From Turnera subulata (taxonomy: Eukaryota > Streptophyta > Magnoliopsida > Malpighiales > Passifloraceae), in contig JAKUCV010003541.1 of the NCBI GenBank assembly GCA_028386065.3, positions 1-64,000 of the forward strand: a DNA stretch of 64,000 nucleotides, read 5' to 3'. The notes under the pieces were generated by a model. That model did no database searches and was not told the DNA's origin. It was given only the letters and a program-made list of their open reading frames with translations. The position numbers and the translations under genes were made by a program. Below are positions 37,015 to 48,735 of this stretch, in pieces (the stretch's first letter is position 1; each line of letters opens with the position of its first letter).

Positions 37015-37599
37015 CCCTATCTATCTATCCCAGGAAGAATGGAACTGGAAGGAAATTCACTGTCTCTCTCTGTTCCTTCTGTCTCATTACATCTGTGCCT
37101 GTCTTGTTGGGGGTGTGTGTGTGCGTGGTTCAGTTCTCTTTAGTGTCGTATAAGCACCAGGTGGTGGGAGTCTAGAGTTACAACGCGGTCACTGTTTATC
37201 CGAATCTAAAGTTGAGGCGGTGGGGGAAATGAGACACCCAACTAGATTTTATAACCGCAAGTGACAAAAATCACCAAAAGGTAAAAGCTTAACTTGATTT
37301 TCACTTGTCTTGGACCTCATTCTGGTTATTATAAGCTCTTCCAAGATGTTAAAACAGTTTCATCATTCAATTTTCCTATTTTTTTGAATAATATTATATT
37401 TTAAAAAATATTGAAATTTATAATTGTTAGTCGAATGAGATACAAATCTTAATTTATTCTAAACATTCACTCTTCTTTTTCTCTTTTTACGTTTGGAATC
37501 TTACCTTCTTGCAAAAGAAGGTATATAGCACATGTACAGAAATTTTCTCCACGGAGAACGCATGCAAAGAATTATCATTTACGTTGCTTTCAATTGCAA

Positions 37600-38502
37600 T
37601 CATACAATTGGAAATTTCCTGGAGTAGTTGACTTGTTGGGTTACATTAAAGAATTCAAGCACATGAAGCCATTGATCCCATCTCTTCAATCTGTGAACAG
37701 CCACAGTTTCTGGTATAAGCTCATGTGAGCACTTCCCATTTGTTCCTGGATAATCATACATCCCAGGCTTGTTAGAAAACCGGTTCTTGCCCTTGTTTCC
37801 CATCTTCAACCAGTTCCCTACAAGCTTGTCCTCTGGTCCAAACGTTGCATTTGCAGGAATAGGAGAGTTGCCAATCCATTCAACAACATCCCAAGACAAC
37901 AAGAAACCCATCCCGGACATGTAATCTACGAAAGGGTTCATGCTATTGCATGGAATCACAAATCCGTAGTACAAGTCAAGCCTAGGAAGTGGCTTTAGAG
38001 ACAAAGACAATGGCTCCAGTCTAATGAAGACATCATCATCCGCTTTCATTACGTAGTCATACTTTCTTGGGAGGATTTGCGGGAGGGAAGAGAAGTAGGT
38101 GTAGGTCTTACCATTGTTCATATTCTCGGTGCAGTTAAGAGTAATGATGTCATTGAAGCGAAGGATTTCTAGAGCTATAAAGATCCTTTGCTCTTTCTTT
38201 GTGAGGTTGCAGAATACAAACTTCACATCTATGTCTGCTACCGGGGATGATTGGATTCCATAGACCAGACGGAGGAAATGGCGACGGTCGTAGCTGTCTG
38301 GCCGGGTTAAGATGCCGATTAAGATGCTAAATTTTGCGTTAGTGTGAGCTGTAACGGTGGTGGGAGATGAAGAAGATAGCACAAGTGATCTTATTCTGAT
38401 GTTAAAGAAGATGTAGAGAAAGAAAAAGAGGAATAGAACAACAGAAGGCAACGCAACTACTATCATCCGTCTCTGTCTCATTATTTCTTTGAAGTCACAC
38501 AA
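37600..38502 (-). CDS. GT31-type beta-1,3-galactosyltransferase-like protein
   Basis: Intronless, 300 residues. It is a type II membrane protein: a short basic N-terminus, a membrane anchor at about 13-34 (MIVVALPSVVLFLFFFLYIF), and a lumenal domain with the family-31 order ILTRPDSYDRRHFLR, DVKFVFCNL, the DxD-type metal site KADDDVFIRLEPL and the acidic GPEDKLVGNWL. It probably acts in the Golgi, adding galactose or a related sugar from a UDP donor. It is shorter than the two-domain (galectin-containing) hydroxyproline galactosyltransferases and resembles the small plant GT31 clade. Acceptor and linkage cannot be read from sequence. A second ATG eight codons in (MRQRRM) is an alternative start. 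Confidence 0.85.
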   Translation of the reverse strand: MCDFKEIMRQRRMIVVALPSVVLFLFFFLYIFFNIRIRSLVLSSSSPTTVTAHTNAKFSILIGILTRPDSYDRRHFLRLVYGIQSSPVADIDVKFVFCNLTKKEQRIFIALEILRFNDIITLNCTENMNNGKTYTYFSSLPQILPRKYDYVMKADDDVFIRLEPLSLSLKPLPRLDLYYGFVIPCNSMNPFVDYMSGMGFLLSWDVVEWIGNSPIPANATFGPEDKLVGNWLKMGNKGKNRFSNKPGMYDYPGTNGKCSHELIPETVAVHRLKRWDQWLHVLEFFNVTQQVNYSRKFPIV

Positions 38503-38843
38503 ACTGCTTATGTTTGGCAGGGAAATTTATGGGTGCTGAAATGAGTGGGCGTTTCAACCATTTCCTGGCCTTAGAACATGTCGGTTGATTGTTTTGTTTT
38601 GGCGGTACTGTTGCAGTCACGTTATCTGATATTGATGCATCGTGGAACTTGTGTGAGGAAGTGAAGACTGTTAAGCTCCCAAAAGGAAATTATTTTCGTA
38701 CATGGTCGTTTCTGGTAATGAAGTACGTTACGGACTTCACAAGACCAACAACGTTAATGTACTTGCTGCTTCACGATTTTGGACAGCTAGTTAAGTGCAG
38801 TTAGGTTATCCTAGATTCCCTTTCCAGGGTAGTAGTAGAGCCT

Positions 38844-38895
38844 AGAAGTTGATATCATTCTCTCCAAACAAAAAAAAAAAAAGAGGAGTTGATAT
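38844..38895 (+). mobile_element. ultrashort poly(A) insertion with 12-bp duplication
   Basis: AGAAGTTGATAT (38844-38855) and AGGAGTTGATAT (38884-38895) differ by one base and bracket CATTCTCTCCAAAC plus poly(A). It has the same design as the insertions at 2657, 6105 and 14218. Confidence 0.5.
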
Positions 38896-40716
38896 GGAAA
38901 AGAGCATAACTTCACTACAAAATTTGGGGAAGATACAATTTTGCTGTTGGCCCGAAATTTAGGGAAGGTTACTATGTTTTGGAGAACCCAAAAAATGCCA
39001 TTTTTACACTATTGGTTCTTATTCTACATTACACTTGAAACTACTAAATATACAGCCCGGAGAGGCAAACTAAAAACATGTTAAGGCATCTTTTGGCGTT
39101 GCACTTTCTGCTTGATAAGTAAACGTCTGGCGTTTCATGGGTGTTGACTCAGGAGGGACAAAATATCGGTCCAAGCATTTCCGCAGCGAAACGAGGTGGT
39201 CTTAAGCACCTGGTAGTCTATCTTCGAGGCTGCGGATTTCACTCGCGCGAACGGCTACTATACTGGACGAAAAACTGTTTACCATCCCAAAAACAAAAAC
39301 AGACATTTGTTATTTCATTTACCAACAAACGTTCCAAGACTCAATTAGGCATGGTAACATAATTCCAAAGTAGAATAATTTCAGAGCGCAGCATTGAGAA
39401 AAGACCCCCAACATAGCCCACAGCCTAGAAAGCAAAGGATGTGTACACCAAGAAATGAAAATGATACTAGTAAAACGTAAATTAATGGGCTCCAATGAAG
39501 TAGTTTAGGGGATGCTGTTTATGCGTGTTTGAAGCTGTAAGAGGCATAAATGGCGTTATTGTTTGTTAGCAATGGTGGGCTAACGTATCTGGCAACCTGC
39601 AGCTTTTAATTGCGCAAAAGATGGTGCGGATTTTGACACGCCTCACATTAATAGCCAGAAAGGTTAAGACAAGGGGCTTCCCTTTAGTTGTACTCCGGTT
39701 CCGAATAACGTGCAAAGTCACATCCTAGAAATCGCAAAATACCCAACTACCATAACATGTGATGTAAAGTAGGTTGAACAGCGAAGTAGATCCAACAAGT
39801 GAAGTAAAACACAAAAAAGGACCCTGGACCGTTGAGTCCGCTTGAACATTTTTGTACGTATTTCATGGTGATCAAACTTTTAAATTGTGTCCTCAATTCC
39901 TCATACGAGATAAGCCAGACCACCCTGTTCATACTCCGTTAATAACCTAATAGCGGCATTCAATCCTACAAATACCTATGCAAACCAGGCATGAATGACA
40001 CTCAAATGTTCAGCTATGTATATTTAAGAATAGGGCAGAAGTTTTAATTGTTACGCACAAAACTTGACCACCTTTTTGTGCTGGTTTGCATCATCCTCCC
40101 CAGAAAGGGTAGAGGATGCTGAAAACCTAATAACTTTCTGCAAGTTTAGGGAATCTAACTCTACAAGGTAACATGTTTGCAGATATCATTCCATTGCAAG
40201 ACATTAAGATTTTTGTAATGATTATCGATCAAGCTCATTAAGGGTACTAATGAAAAAGAACTCTAAATAATCAGCAATGTTCAATTATTACGCCACAAAA
40301 GTTCATCCTTTATCCTTCCTCATTTACAGTGTGAATCCAGGCAATCTTGTGCTCAACCTAGCTGAGTTCATTAAGAGAGTAGGGTCCATATGCCAAATCA
40401 TTTCCTTTTCTTTTCCCTTCCTTTCCTATAGAGACTAACCGAGATACGCACACCCGTTGTTTGGCCATTCATAGCGTTTCACAGTCAACATAAGATTTTA
40501 TGCGACACCTAGAACATAAATGAGAAACCTATAAGTTGCAGCTTCAGGATGGCGAGCTCAGGCTATGAAGTCTAAAACTGACTGTAACTGGAGCAGTAGT
40601 AGCCTTATGCAAGGCTTAACTAATGCAAACTCATACTTTCAACCGGTGGGTAAAAGCCTATTTCAGGGAAATTAGCTCGAGAAATTCAATTTTTAGCAGT
40701 CCCTCTACCTGCAATG

Positions 40717-40851
40717 ATTTCTTAGTCTTAAATCTTAACTTCAAAGGGATATTAGTAGTAGGTATCTTAATTTCATTTCTTAGTCTTAAATCTCAACTTC
40801 AAAGGGATATTAGTAGCAGGTATCTTAATTTCAATGGGATATTAGTAGTAG
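40717..40851. repeat. 58-bp tandem repeat, two and a third units
   Basis: Units start at 40717 and 40775 with ATTTCTTAGTCTTAAATCT. A partial third unit (GGGATATTAGTAGTAG) ends at 40851. Units differ by two bases. Confidence 0.8.
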
Positions 40852-42171
40852 TTAGATCCAGATACGCTAAATACTCTAGCGAGACCATTTGTTAGCAGAA
40901 CTCACTCACACATGCTCTAAATGTCTAATACAGTTTTTCATATTTATGTAAAAGAAACTCTTACAAAGTAAGATTACATGACATAGTTACAATTAAAAAA
41001 GGTTCACCTAAATTTTACCCAAGGACATATGTGAGACAAGAAAAAGTTCCACAGACCATATGGAATATGGAATATAAAACTCATGCGGGGAAGGTGCAAA
41101 TATAGGCCAAAAAGAAGAGCAAAATCATATCAACAGAAATAAGTGTTTAGTAAAGCAGGCATATTAGAGACGTCAAATGATAAAATATTATGCGGCAATG
41201 CAGGCTTCCAAGAAGGGGAATGCACACCCCATATGGAAAACGAAAATACATGCAAGAGACAAAAAGGATATAGCTAGCCAGGAAAATAAGCATATTAATA
41301 GGCAAGTAACACATCAAACATTATTGTACATCCAAACTACAGGCAAATATGTCGCAGGGATACTCATATGGGAGAGAAACCTTTCCAAGCTTGTTTGGAA
41401 CCACTTAAAAACAGCCACTTCATAAGCATTAGACAAGACCGTCACTCAACCAATCTCATCAATGTTGCTATCAAGCAATTTTAAACACAAGATACCAAAG
41501 AATGCCTTCTCCAATCATTTGAGTAGGCTGTATGATCATATCCAATGGCACCTTTTTAGGATAAAATTTAACAACTCTCTGACATCATTGCTTTCCAATC
41601 TGCTAACTTCCCCTCAAATAGTCCTAGTTTTCATCAAGTGATCCATATGAAAAGAGTCTAACTAACTACTCTGTGGTCTAAGAAGCATGCAACACCAAGT
41701 AGCTTTAATATTGAATTCCACCACTCACTTCAATCCCCTCTAAAAGGAAGGAAATAATTACTTGAACACAAATGTCCCTAAACATCCAAAGCACAAATTG
41801 CTTGGCAGTAATCCTAAGAGCTAACAGAAGTAATATGCAATTGCCTCCACAAAAAAAATTACTTATTGCATATTGCCTTTGTAATTTTCTCCTACATATT
41901 ATAGCAGATCTTGCATGCCGGTAACAATCTAGCCCATATTGCTACATACATACCCAAACTAAATCATGCCAAAATCAGAGCTAACCGCATATGTCATGTA
42001 CCATACCGGTGATATTAAAATTATAAACAAACAACAGACAATAGAAACAGGTTCAAACAGAAATGACTAAAACCCTAGTAGGAACGCAATTTCACTCTAT
42101 AGGAGTTGCTGATTCAGAAAATCAATCAAGAAGAGAGAGCAGTAATAATTACCTAGACAAGAGAAGGAAGC

Positions 42172-45100
42172 TCATTGCTGATTTCCAGACCCCCGCACTG
42201 CTGGATTACCTGTTTGCTGCTGCCGCTGCTGTATCTGGAGGAGTAAGTTAGCAGCAAACTGTAACGTTGACTGGTAGCGCTGGTTCTTGTCAGCCTCGAC
42301 CTCTGATGATGGTTGATGACCAGGTCCTGAAACGGCAGTTTGGAACTGCTGGACCTGACTGGGAAGCTCCCAATTCACTTTATCACCAGCCAACGGCATT
42401 CCGGACTGTGTCTGGGAGTAATTTGCACTTTGAACCTGACCAGAGAAGGCAATATGATTGTCAGATTTCTGAATAACAAATGGTCTATGACCCTGTCCTG
42501 CTACCCTTATCAGTAGACTCAATACTACAAGGAACTTCAGATTGGGACTGCAGGCTGACCTGTGGGTTCAATGCAAACTGTGCACTCTGAGAAGGCATCA
42601 CAAAACTACCAAGCGGCCTAGAAGCGGTTGGACCTTGATGTGGCAGATTAACTGCGGCGTCTTGGTTATGAATACCACCAGGAGCCACATTAGCTGAGTG
42701 GCTGACTGAAGGATAGGACTGGAACTGAGACTGAACTGGCAACTGAGAATTGAACTGATTCCCCGGAGCCAAATGATTCAAGTGTCCAGAAACTTGATTA
42801 TCATGCTTCCATCCCTGTGAGGAAGTTCCTTTATCAAGGGCAACTGAAGAAAATGATGGTGTGACGGCAGAAGAGCTCAAACCCAGCTGCGCAGTTTCTG
42901 AAGTAGATGGCTGAGCAGTTGCAGGCAGAATAGATGCAAGAGTAGCAATAAGCTCAGGTGTTAACACTCCAGTTTGGGACACTGCTGCATTATTAGTAGT
43001 CGCATAGTCCACAGGAGCCGAAGGTGCTGTTGTTACGGGATAATATGATCTTGGATTCAGTTTGGAGTCCTCTTGCAGGACTCTGGTATAATCCCTTGGC
43101 ACATCACGTTCTTCATTTGATTGGACTAAACCATACTCAGCTTCATGAGGAGGATATCGACCATCAGCATACTGAGGATAATTTGTGGGCTGGTGTAATT
43201 GTGGTTGCATGGACGCACTACCAAGTGCTGCTTGTGGCAATTTAAGCACTACGCCATAAAGACGCTCAGGACCAGTAACTTTTAACACCTTTGATAAGAA
43301 ATCCGATGGAGGTACCAGAAATAGAGTCGTCCCATCATCAAACTTTGCAACCCCAGCTCGGTTTTTTGAACCCAAGTAACGAAGAAATTCAGTGTAAGAA
43401 GGAAAATCATCAAAACTGTCAGGCAAGAAGAAGACAATGTCAAACCCTACGGCCTCAGCATAGTGTTTAGCGAGCATGTCCAATCCTGTTCTTGCTGAGC
43501 AATTAATGACTTCAGGCCTGCAAAAACATGAAGAGCCTAATATTATTCACTCACATCATGAACCGAGGAAAAAGTTTGAAGCAAGAGGAGACGACAAATA
43601 TTAAGGGATGCACAACAAAACAATGATCATCCATAAATTCCTTGAAGAAATTTAAGAAACCAAATAACAAGATAATAGATAACCAACAAGCAACATTTAA
43701 GTGCAAATATAGATTGTTTGTACCAGCTAACAAGAGTAAGAGACAAGCATTAAGAAAAAAGGCATTTCAGGTGATTTTGTGGACAACCAGGTAAAAAGTG
43801 CTGCAAAATTCTAGACGAACTTAGACAACCAACCAACATAATTTCAGCAATAAATTGAACTACAAGCAAACAATAGAAATCTGAGAGAAGAAATGAAACG
43901 ACCACATATGACTGAAGCATCCTATCAGCAGTAACCAGAATCAAATACAAGTTTAGAGCACCACATGTGAATAAACATAACTGTAGGCGACAAAAAACTA
44001 AAAGTAAACTCCATACTCACATCTCTGATTCGATCCCTTTTCCTATGGGAACGCAACGAGCACGACAAACTGGTGTTCCACCCTTTGCAATAATGCCACG
44101 CCATACATAATCACCATCCGAATGGACCTTAATAGGCCCTCCCCCGGCCCTTGCACCGACTGGGCTGAGACTTTTTCTATGGGTTCCCAAAACCCCATCT
44201 GCACCAGGACCATACACTTTCTCCAAACCCAGCCCATGATCATCAATCCTAGCACGTTTAGACTCTCTCTCAAACTGGTTTGGATCGAGAACATCCCAAC
44301 CACTAGCACCAGGCCGCAACTGTGGCCTACCCCCTGGTCCATGTGCGTGTACCCCATCTTGGAAAGCCAGATCATTATATTCTGTTCCAGTTCCAGGAAG
44401 TCCATGACCAAAACCAGCTTGAGGACCAAAAGGTCGCACTGGTCTGTGAAGGCTACCCTGATGCAGTGGAGCTCCATAATTGCTAATGCCCGTGCCACGA
44501 GGATGATCAACCATTTCCAGAGGCCCAAACGGATTTTCATTAAACATCTCACCTCTTGGCCCCTTGATTCCAGGATAAAAACCATCTTTGCCAGGAGCCA
44601 TCCCACTGCTTGAATACATAATTGTGATACGAGGATCATTGAAAAGACGACCCTGTAGACCCTCTTTTGCACGCCGGGCCTCATCAACACTCCTGAATTC
44701 AACAAATGAATAATTCCTCGCTGGAAAACTCTTGATTCTCTCAATCTCACCAAAGAGAATCATGGCATTATGTAGCAGCTGTTCATCGATTTGCACAGAA
44801 GGAGGATAGCCAACCCACAAAATATTACTCGGTGGACCATCTTTTCGGCCTCCTGAAGGTTGAGTTGGCTGCAAAAATCAAATGAAGAGTTAGTATATGA
44901 TGTAGCACCTAGTCCTGTAATAAAAAAAATTGCTGTAAAACCCAGGTGATAAGTAATGCACTAGGTTGCATGCGAGTAATAAAATCGGCAATTTGTAATT
45001 CTTTTTGCAACTTTACTACAGAAAAGGTAGCTCAGAATAAATTACCAGAGTCCGTCTCGCTCCTGCATGTGTGGAAGAGAATGGACTGTCCCTAGACTCA

Positions 45101-47399
45101 CGAAAGTCAGGCTCCTGTAACAAGTAAATGCAATTCACATTAGATCAAGAGACTGAAGAGCAGATGCCATTTTAAAAATTCTAATCAAATTGCTAATAGC
45201 TAAGAACACCTCTCCCCTCCACCAACCAGCAGGTTGTTCCCCAAAAGAGGAAGTATTAAAGAAAGGAAAAAGAGAGAGAGATTTAATGAGTAGATATCAG
45301 CTTACTCTTCTCACGGGATGAGAACGAAGGAAGTCGACACGTATTTGCTCACCACCAATTCGCTTCCCATTCATATTTTTCATGGCCTGAGAGGCATCTT
45401 CTAGTCTGGAGTACTCAATTAAAGCAGTATTCCGGTCCATAGCAAACCTAAAATCTTCAAGTTTACCAAACTTCTGGAATTCTTGCTCCAACTCCTCCTT
45501 CGTAACTGCTGGGCTTATTCCACCCACCCACAGATTCTTGCTAGGCTTAGCCTGAAAACAAAAGGTTAGTTAGCATACTACTGAATTAAAGCGACCCAGG
45601 CTTGCATGCTATGAGACAAACTGCCAACACAAATAACAGAGTTCTATTTGAAAAGATTCTTCTTGCAAAACTAAGCAGAGGCCGCTGTTTATCAACTGAC
45701 CACATCACTTCCGCAGTTGTGTTTTAGAAGTACCATACATAACAGAAGAATTTTAGGGCAAAGAAGCTAGGCAGCTAAGAACGGACTAAGAAACAGAGAA
45801 AACAACGACGGAGAAGTGGATTCTCGAACAGTTATTTAACCGCTGGATAATTTTTAACTTTTAAACTTGGGCAAGGTAAATTAACTTGCAGTACTAACAG
45901 TATCTCCACTACAGTTGGAGGAGTTCCCCGAAAATCTAGCACGACAAAAGATATAGGTAGCGTCATCCTCCCAGATTTACCACAAACCGAAACCAACGAC
46001 GCCAAAGTCTCCCTCGAAAATTGTCTCAACCAACTGATCTTGTCGGTGTTCTGGTTGTCTGCGGCCCGAGGGTTACCTCAACAACATAGGAATAGGAGGC
46101 AGATTTTGCTACTTCTTGAAGGATTTGAGATTTATCACCAGTTTAATCAAAATCCGGAAATAAAACTCGATATCTGGTAATATCAGTTTTACCACATCCT
46201 AAGTTGTCTCCATTATCATACGAGTATAGATTAAGACGTCACACAAAGTAGTAACTTGAAAAATGCCTTCTGTTCTACAATATCGGTTCTACCTAGAAAT
46301 TTTTACCAACCATGAACCGTGGGAAATTGAGCAATTCTCAAGACTACTTAATTCTTCTGTTTCAGTTTTCTATATTTCTTCAAAATGATAGCAAGCATAT
46401 GCATGAGTTTGCATCTGTATTTGGCACACCTGCGACAAACAAAGTTTTCATCGCTATCACGCATTGGGCCGCATTGAAAACCATATAGCAGCGCAATTAT
46501 ACCCAAGATTTGGATGGTTGTGCACCATATGCGAGGGAAAGAAAAGAAATGAACGAGGAGGAAAGTGGTTTCCTCTTCTTGACTGGTTACAAACGGATTC
46601 ATCGGAATTGTGGGGAATTAGTTGCAGGCAACAACTATTTTTCGCGGGTATGACTTACTGGCTTATCTTCGCGATTTCTTTTTGATACGTACGTTGCCTG
46701 GATAGTCTAGATTCCGGTAGAGAAATCAATAATCCTGAGGCCCCAATTTGTACATATCAGGATTGGTAATCATAATGAACTGGTGGTTTAAAAATTGAAA
46801 TCCCTAATTCGAAATTAGGATCACGTAAGGATAGATAATGACTATGAATGGTGGATGGTGGTTTGAAAATTGAAATCCCTAATTCCAAATTCGAAATTGA
46901 CGGATAAATTGATATGCCTTTTTTTTGTTTCAAGAATCAAGCCACAAAGCCACGGAATATTTATTAGTAATTTAGGGTTACAAACAACAAACAAAAAGGA
47001 CAAATCATCATCATCATCAACAACAACAACGCAAGAAGAAGAAGAAAAGGATCCGACGGTTAATCGAAAACCTAACAATAACGAGGAGACGCAGAAGAGA
47101 AGAAGAGAGCTACAAACCGGTCTCGCAAACTCGATTTTAATGGGGTTACCGCGGAGGGGGGTGCCCTGGAGGGCGTCCCTGGCGGCCTTGGCGTCCTCCA
47201 CGTGCTTCAAGAACACGAAGGCGTAGCTCCGGTTGCAGTAGGTGATTACGCTATCCATGGCCCCGTACTTGTCGAACAATTCCATCAGATCTGCGTCGCT
47301 AACGTCCTGCGTCAAGTTCCCGACCCACAGGTTGTTCGACGGAGCCTCGCCGTCTTCGGATTCCGCCTTCATAGGTCTGGTCGGAGGAGGATGCGCCAT
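42172..47399 (-). CDS. FPA-like RRM-SPOC RNA-binding protein; frame shifts near 42490
   Basis: Five exons on the minus strand: 47399-47118, 45551-45306, 45114-45046, 44868-44021 and 43517 leftward. Three RRMs are visible: [14 protein letters not shown] (about 22-95), [17 protein letters not shown] (about 99-175) and [15 protein letters not shown] (about 214-285). A SPOC domain follows ([50 protein letters not shown]; about 450-580), then a Gln/Pro/Ser-rich tail. This is the plant SPEN/FPA layout, closest to Arabidopsis At4g12640. FPA itself controls poly(A)-site choice; the same role here is inference. In the first frame the protein stops at 42485 (825 residues). The expected Gln-rich end ([20 protein letters not shown], stop 42172) lies one frame over. 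One extra G near 42491-42493, or an unusual intron, would explain this. Confidence 0.88.
46782..46892. repeat. 35-bp direct repeat in FPA-like intron 1
   Basis: 'ggtggtttaaaaattgaaat' plus 'ccctaattcgaaatt' near 46782-46817 recurs with small changes at about 46857-46892. Confidence 0.6.
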
Positions 47400-48735
47400 T
47401 GGGTGGAGATGGATTCGTGGACAAATTGTCGGTTTTAGGGATTTTTCTTTTTTTGAAAGAGAGGATTTCGCGATATGGAAAAACCTAGAAGTAGAGAGAA
47501 ATCGAGAGGAAAGGGAATAATGTTTATTACGATGAGACCCAGGAAGAGAGTCGGATTTGGAGCGAGTAGTGGATTATCATATATAGGGGCACACCGACCC
47601 GGATGAGGCTTTCTGAACGACGGGTCGCTTTTCACAGCACGTTCTTTCTGTCCTTTTTTCCTTGTAGGATTTTATACATTTTTTTGTCAGGTTTTAGGAT
47701 TTTCTCAAAGTTTTATATGTCCGAACGCGTTTAAATTTAAAAAATAAATTTATTCAGCTTCAAACCTTATAATATATCCTCTTTTTCTTTCCTCCTTTCG
47801 TTGTAAATTGTAATCATTTTTTGGTCCAAGCCCTCCCATTGTAATTGAGTTTTTTTTTTTTTTCCTTTTTGTGGTTAAGCATTGTAACTGATGTTGTACC
47901 TACAGAAGGCACAATGCTTATTTATTTGAATCAGCTGCATTTGTCAATTTTCATGCTCTTAAAAAATATTTTTTTCATCTAATGAATGAAAGTTACAACA
48001 CCGATTAAATACGTCCTTGTACTCATTTGATCTGTTAACTTTTTTTTTTTCCTTGTTTCAACTTGAATATATATGATCAATTGTGATTGATTTAGTCTCT
48101 CTACCCAATTTTAATCAATCTAATATGGGTATAATTGAAGTGACAAATCTTCGGGTGGATTATCAGGCCCATGCATCGTAGCTTGAGGTGAGGAAATAAA
48201 GAAAATAATTTAACATTTTCTACCGAGAAAAATGTCCACATCAACAATTGAGCAGCGCCAAGATCTGTACATCGAAATGTCTTCTAATTAATTGTTCACA
48301 GCTACTACTGAAAAGACCACTCAGTCTCACTTTTTCAAAAATTCGCAACAATGCTTCATTAATGCAATCCATAAGAATTCCAAGGAGGTATGGGGGGGGG
48401 GGGGGGTTCTTGCCCGAAGTTGGTGAAACATAAAAACCCAATAGCTGTAACTTGTAAGTTGCATAGGAAGCTAGTTAACTAGCCAAAGTTCCATTAGCTA
48501 GGCGAGAGAAAGATATGAAACTTGTATCCTAAATCCTAATGGAAGCTATCTTGGAATCCTTTTGTTCTGGGCTTGCATCAAGTACTGTAAGTAATGCGCT
48601 AGAATGCCCCTACGTTTCTTTCCATGGGGCGTGTTATCCTCTCTAAGCTTGCTGTTTTTGTGCCTAAAATGACCTAGCATTTTGTACATCGAGTATTCTC
48701 AAATGAATTCAGAAAACTTTACAGCTCTTCTTCGG
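47400..48735. other. intergenic region with a 15-G homopolymer
   Basis: It holds the promoter side of the FPA-like gene and the 3' side of the RTN20-like gene. A run of 15 G sits at 48392-48406. I see no gene. Confidence 0.45.

Larger units (their letters stand above)
38503..42171. other. intergenic region, no supported gene
   Basis: I find no coding feature. It contains a short poly(A) insertion (38844-38895) and a tandem repeat (40717-40851). The right end may include spliced 3' UTR of the FPA-like gene. Short frames at 39141-39362 and 40623-40895 are not supported. Confidence 0.45.

Noticed and set aside
46348..46685. Overlapping frames on both strands inside FPA-like intron 1
   Set aside because: They lie wholly within an intron flanked by perfect RRM exons and show no family signature; I treat them as chance.
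48241..48441. Small frame with a run of prolines
   Set aside because: The prolines come from the 15-G homopolymer at 48392-48406 read on the other strand.
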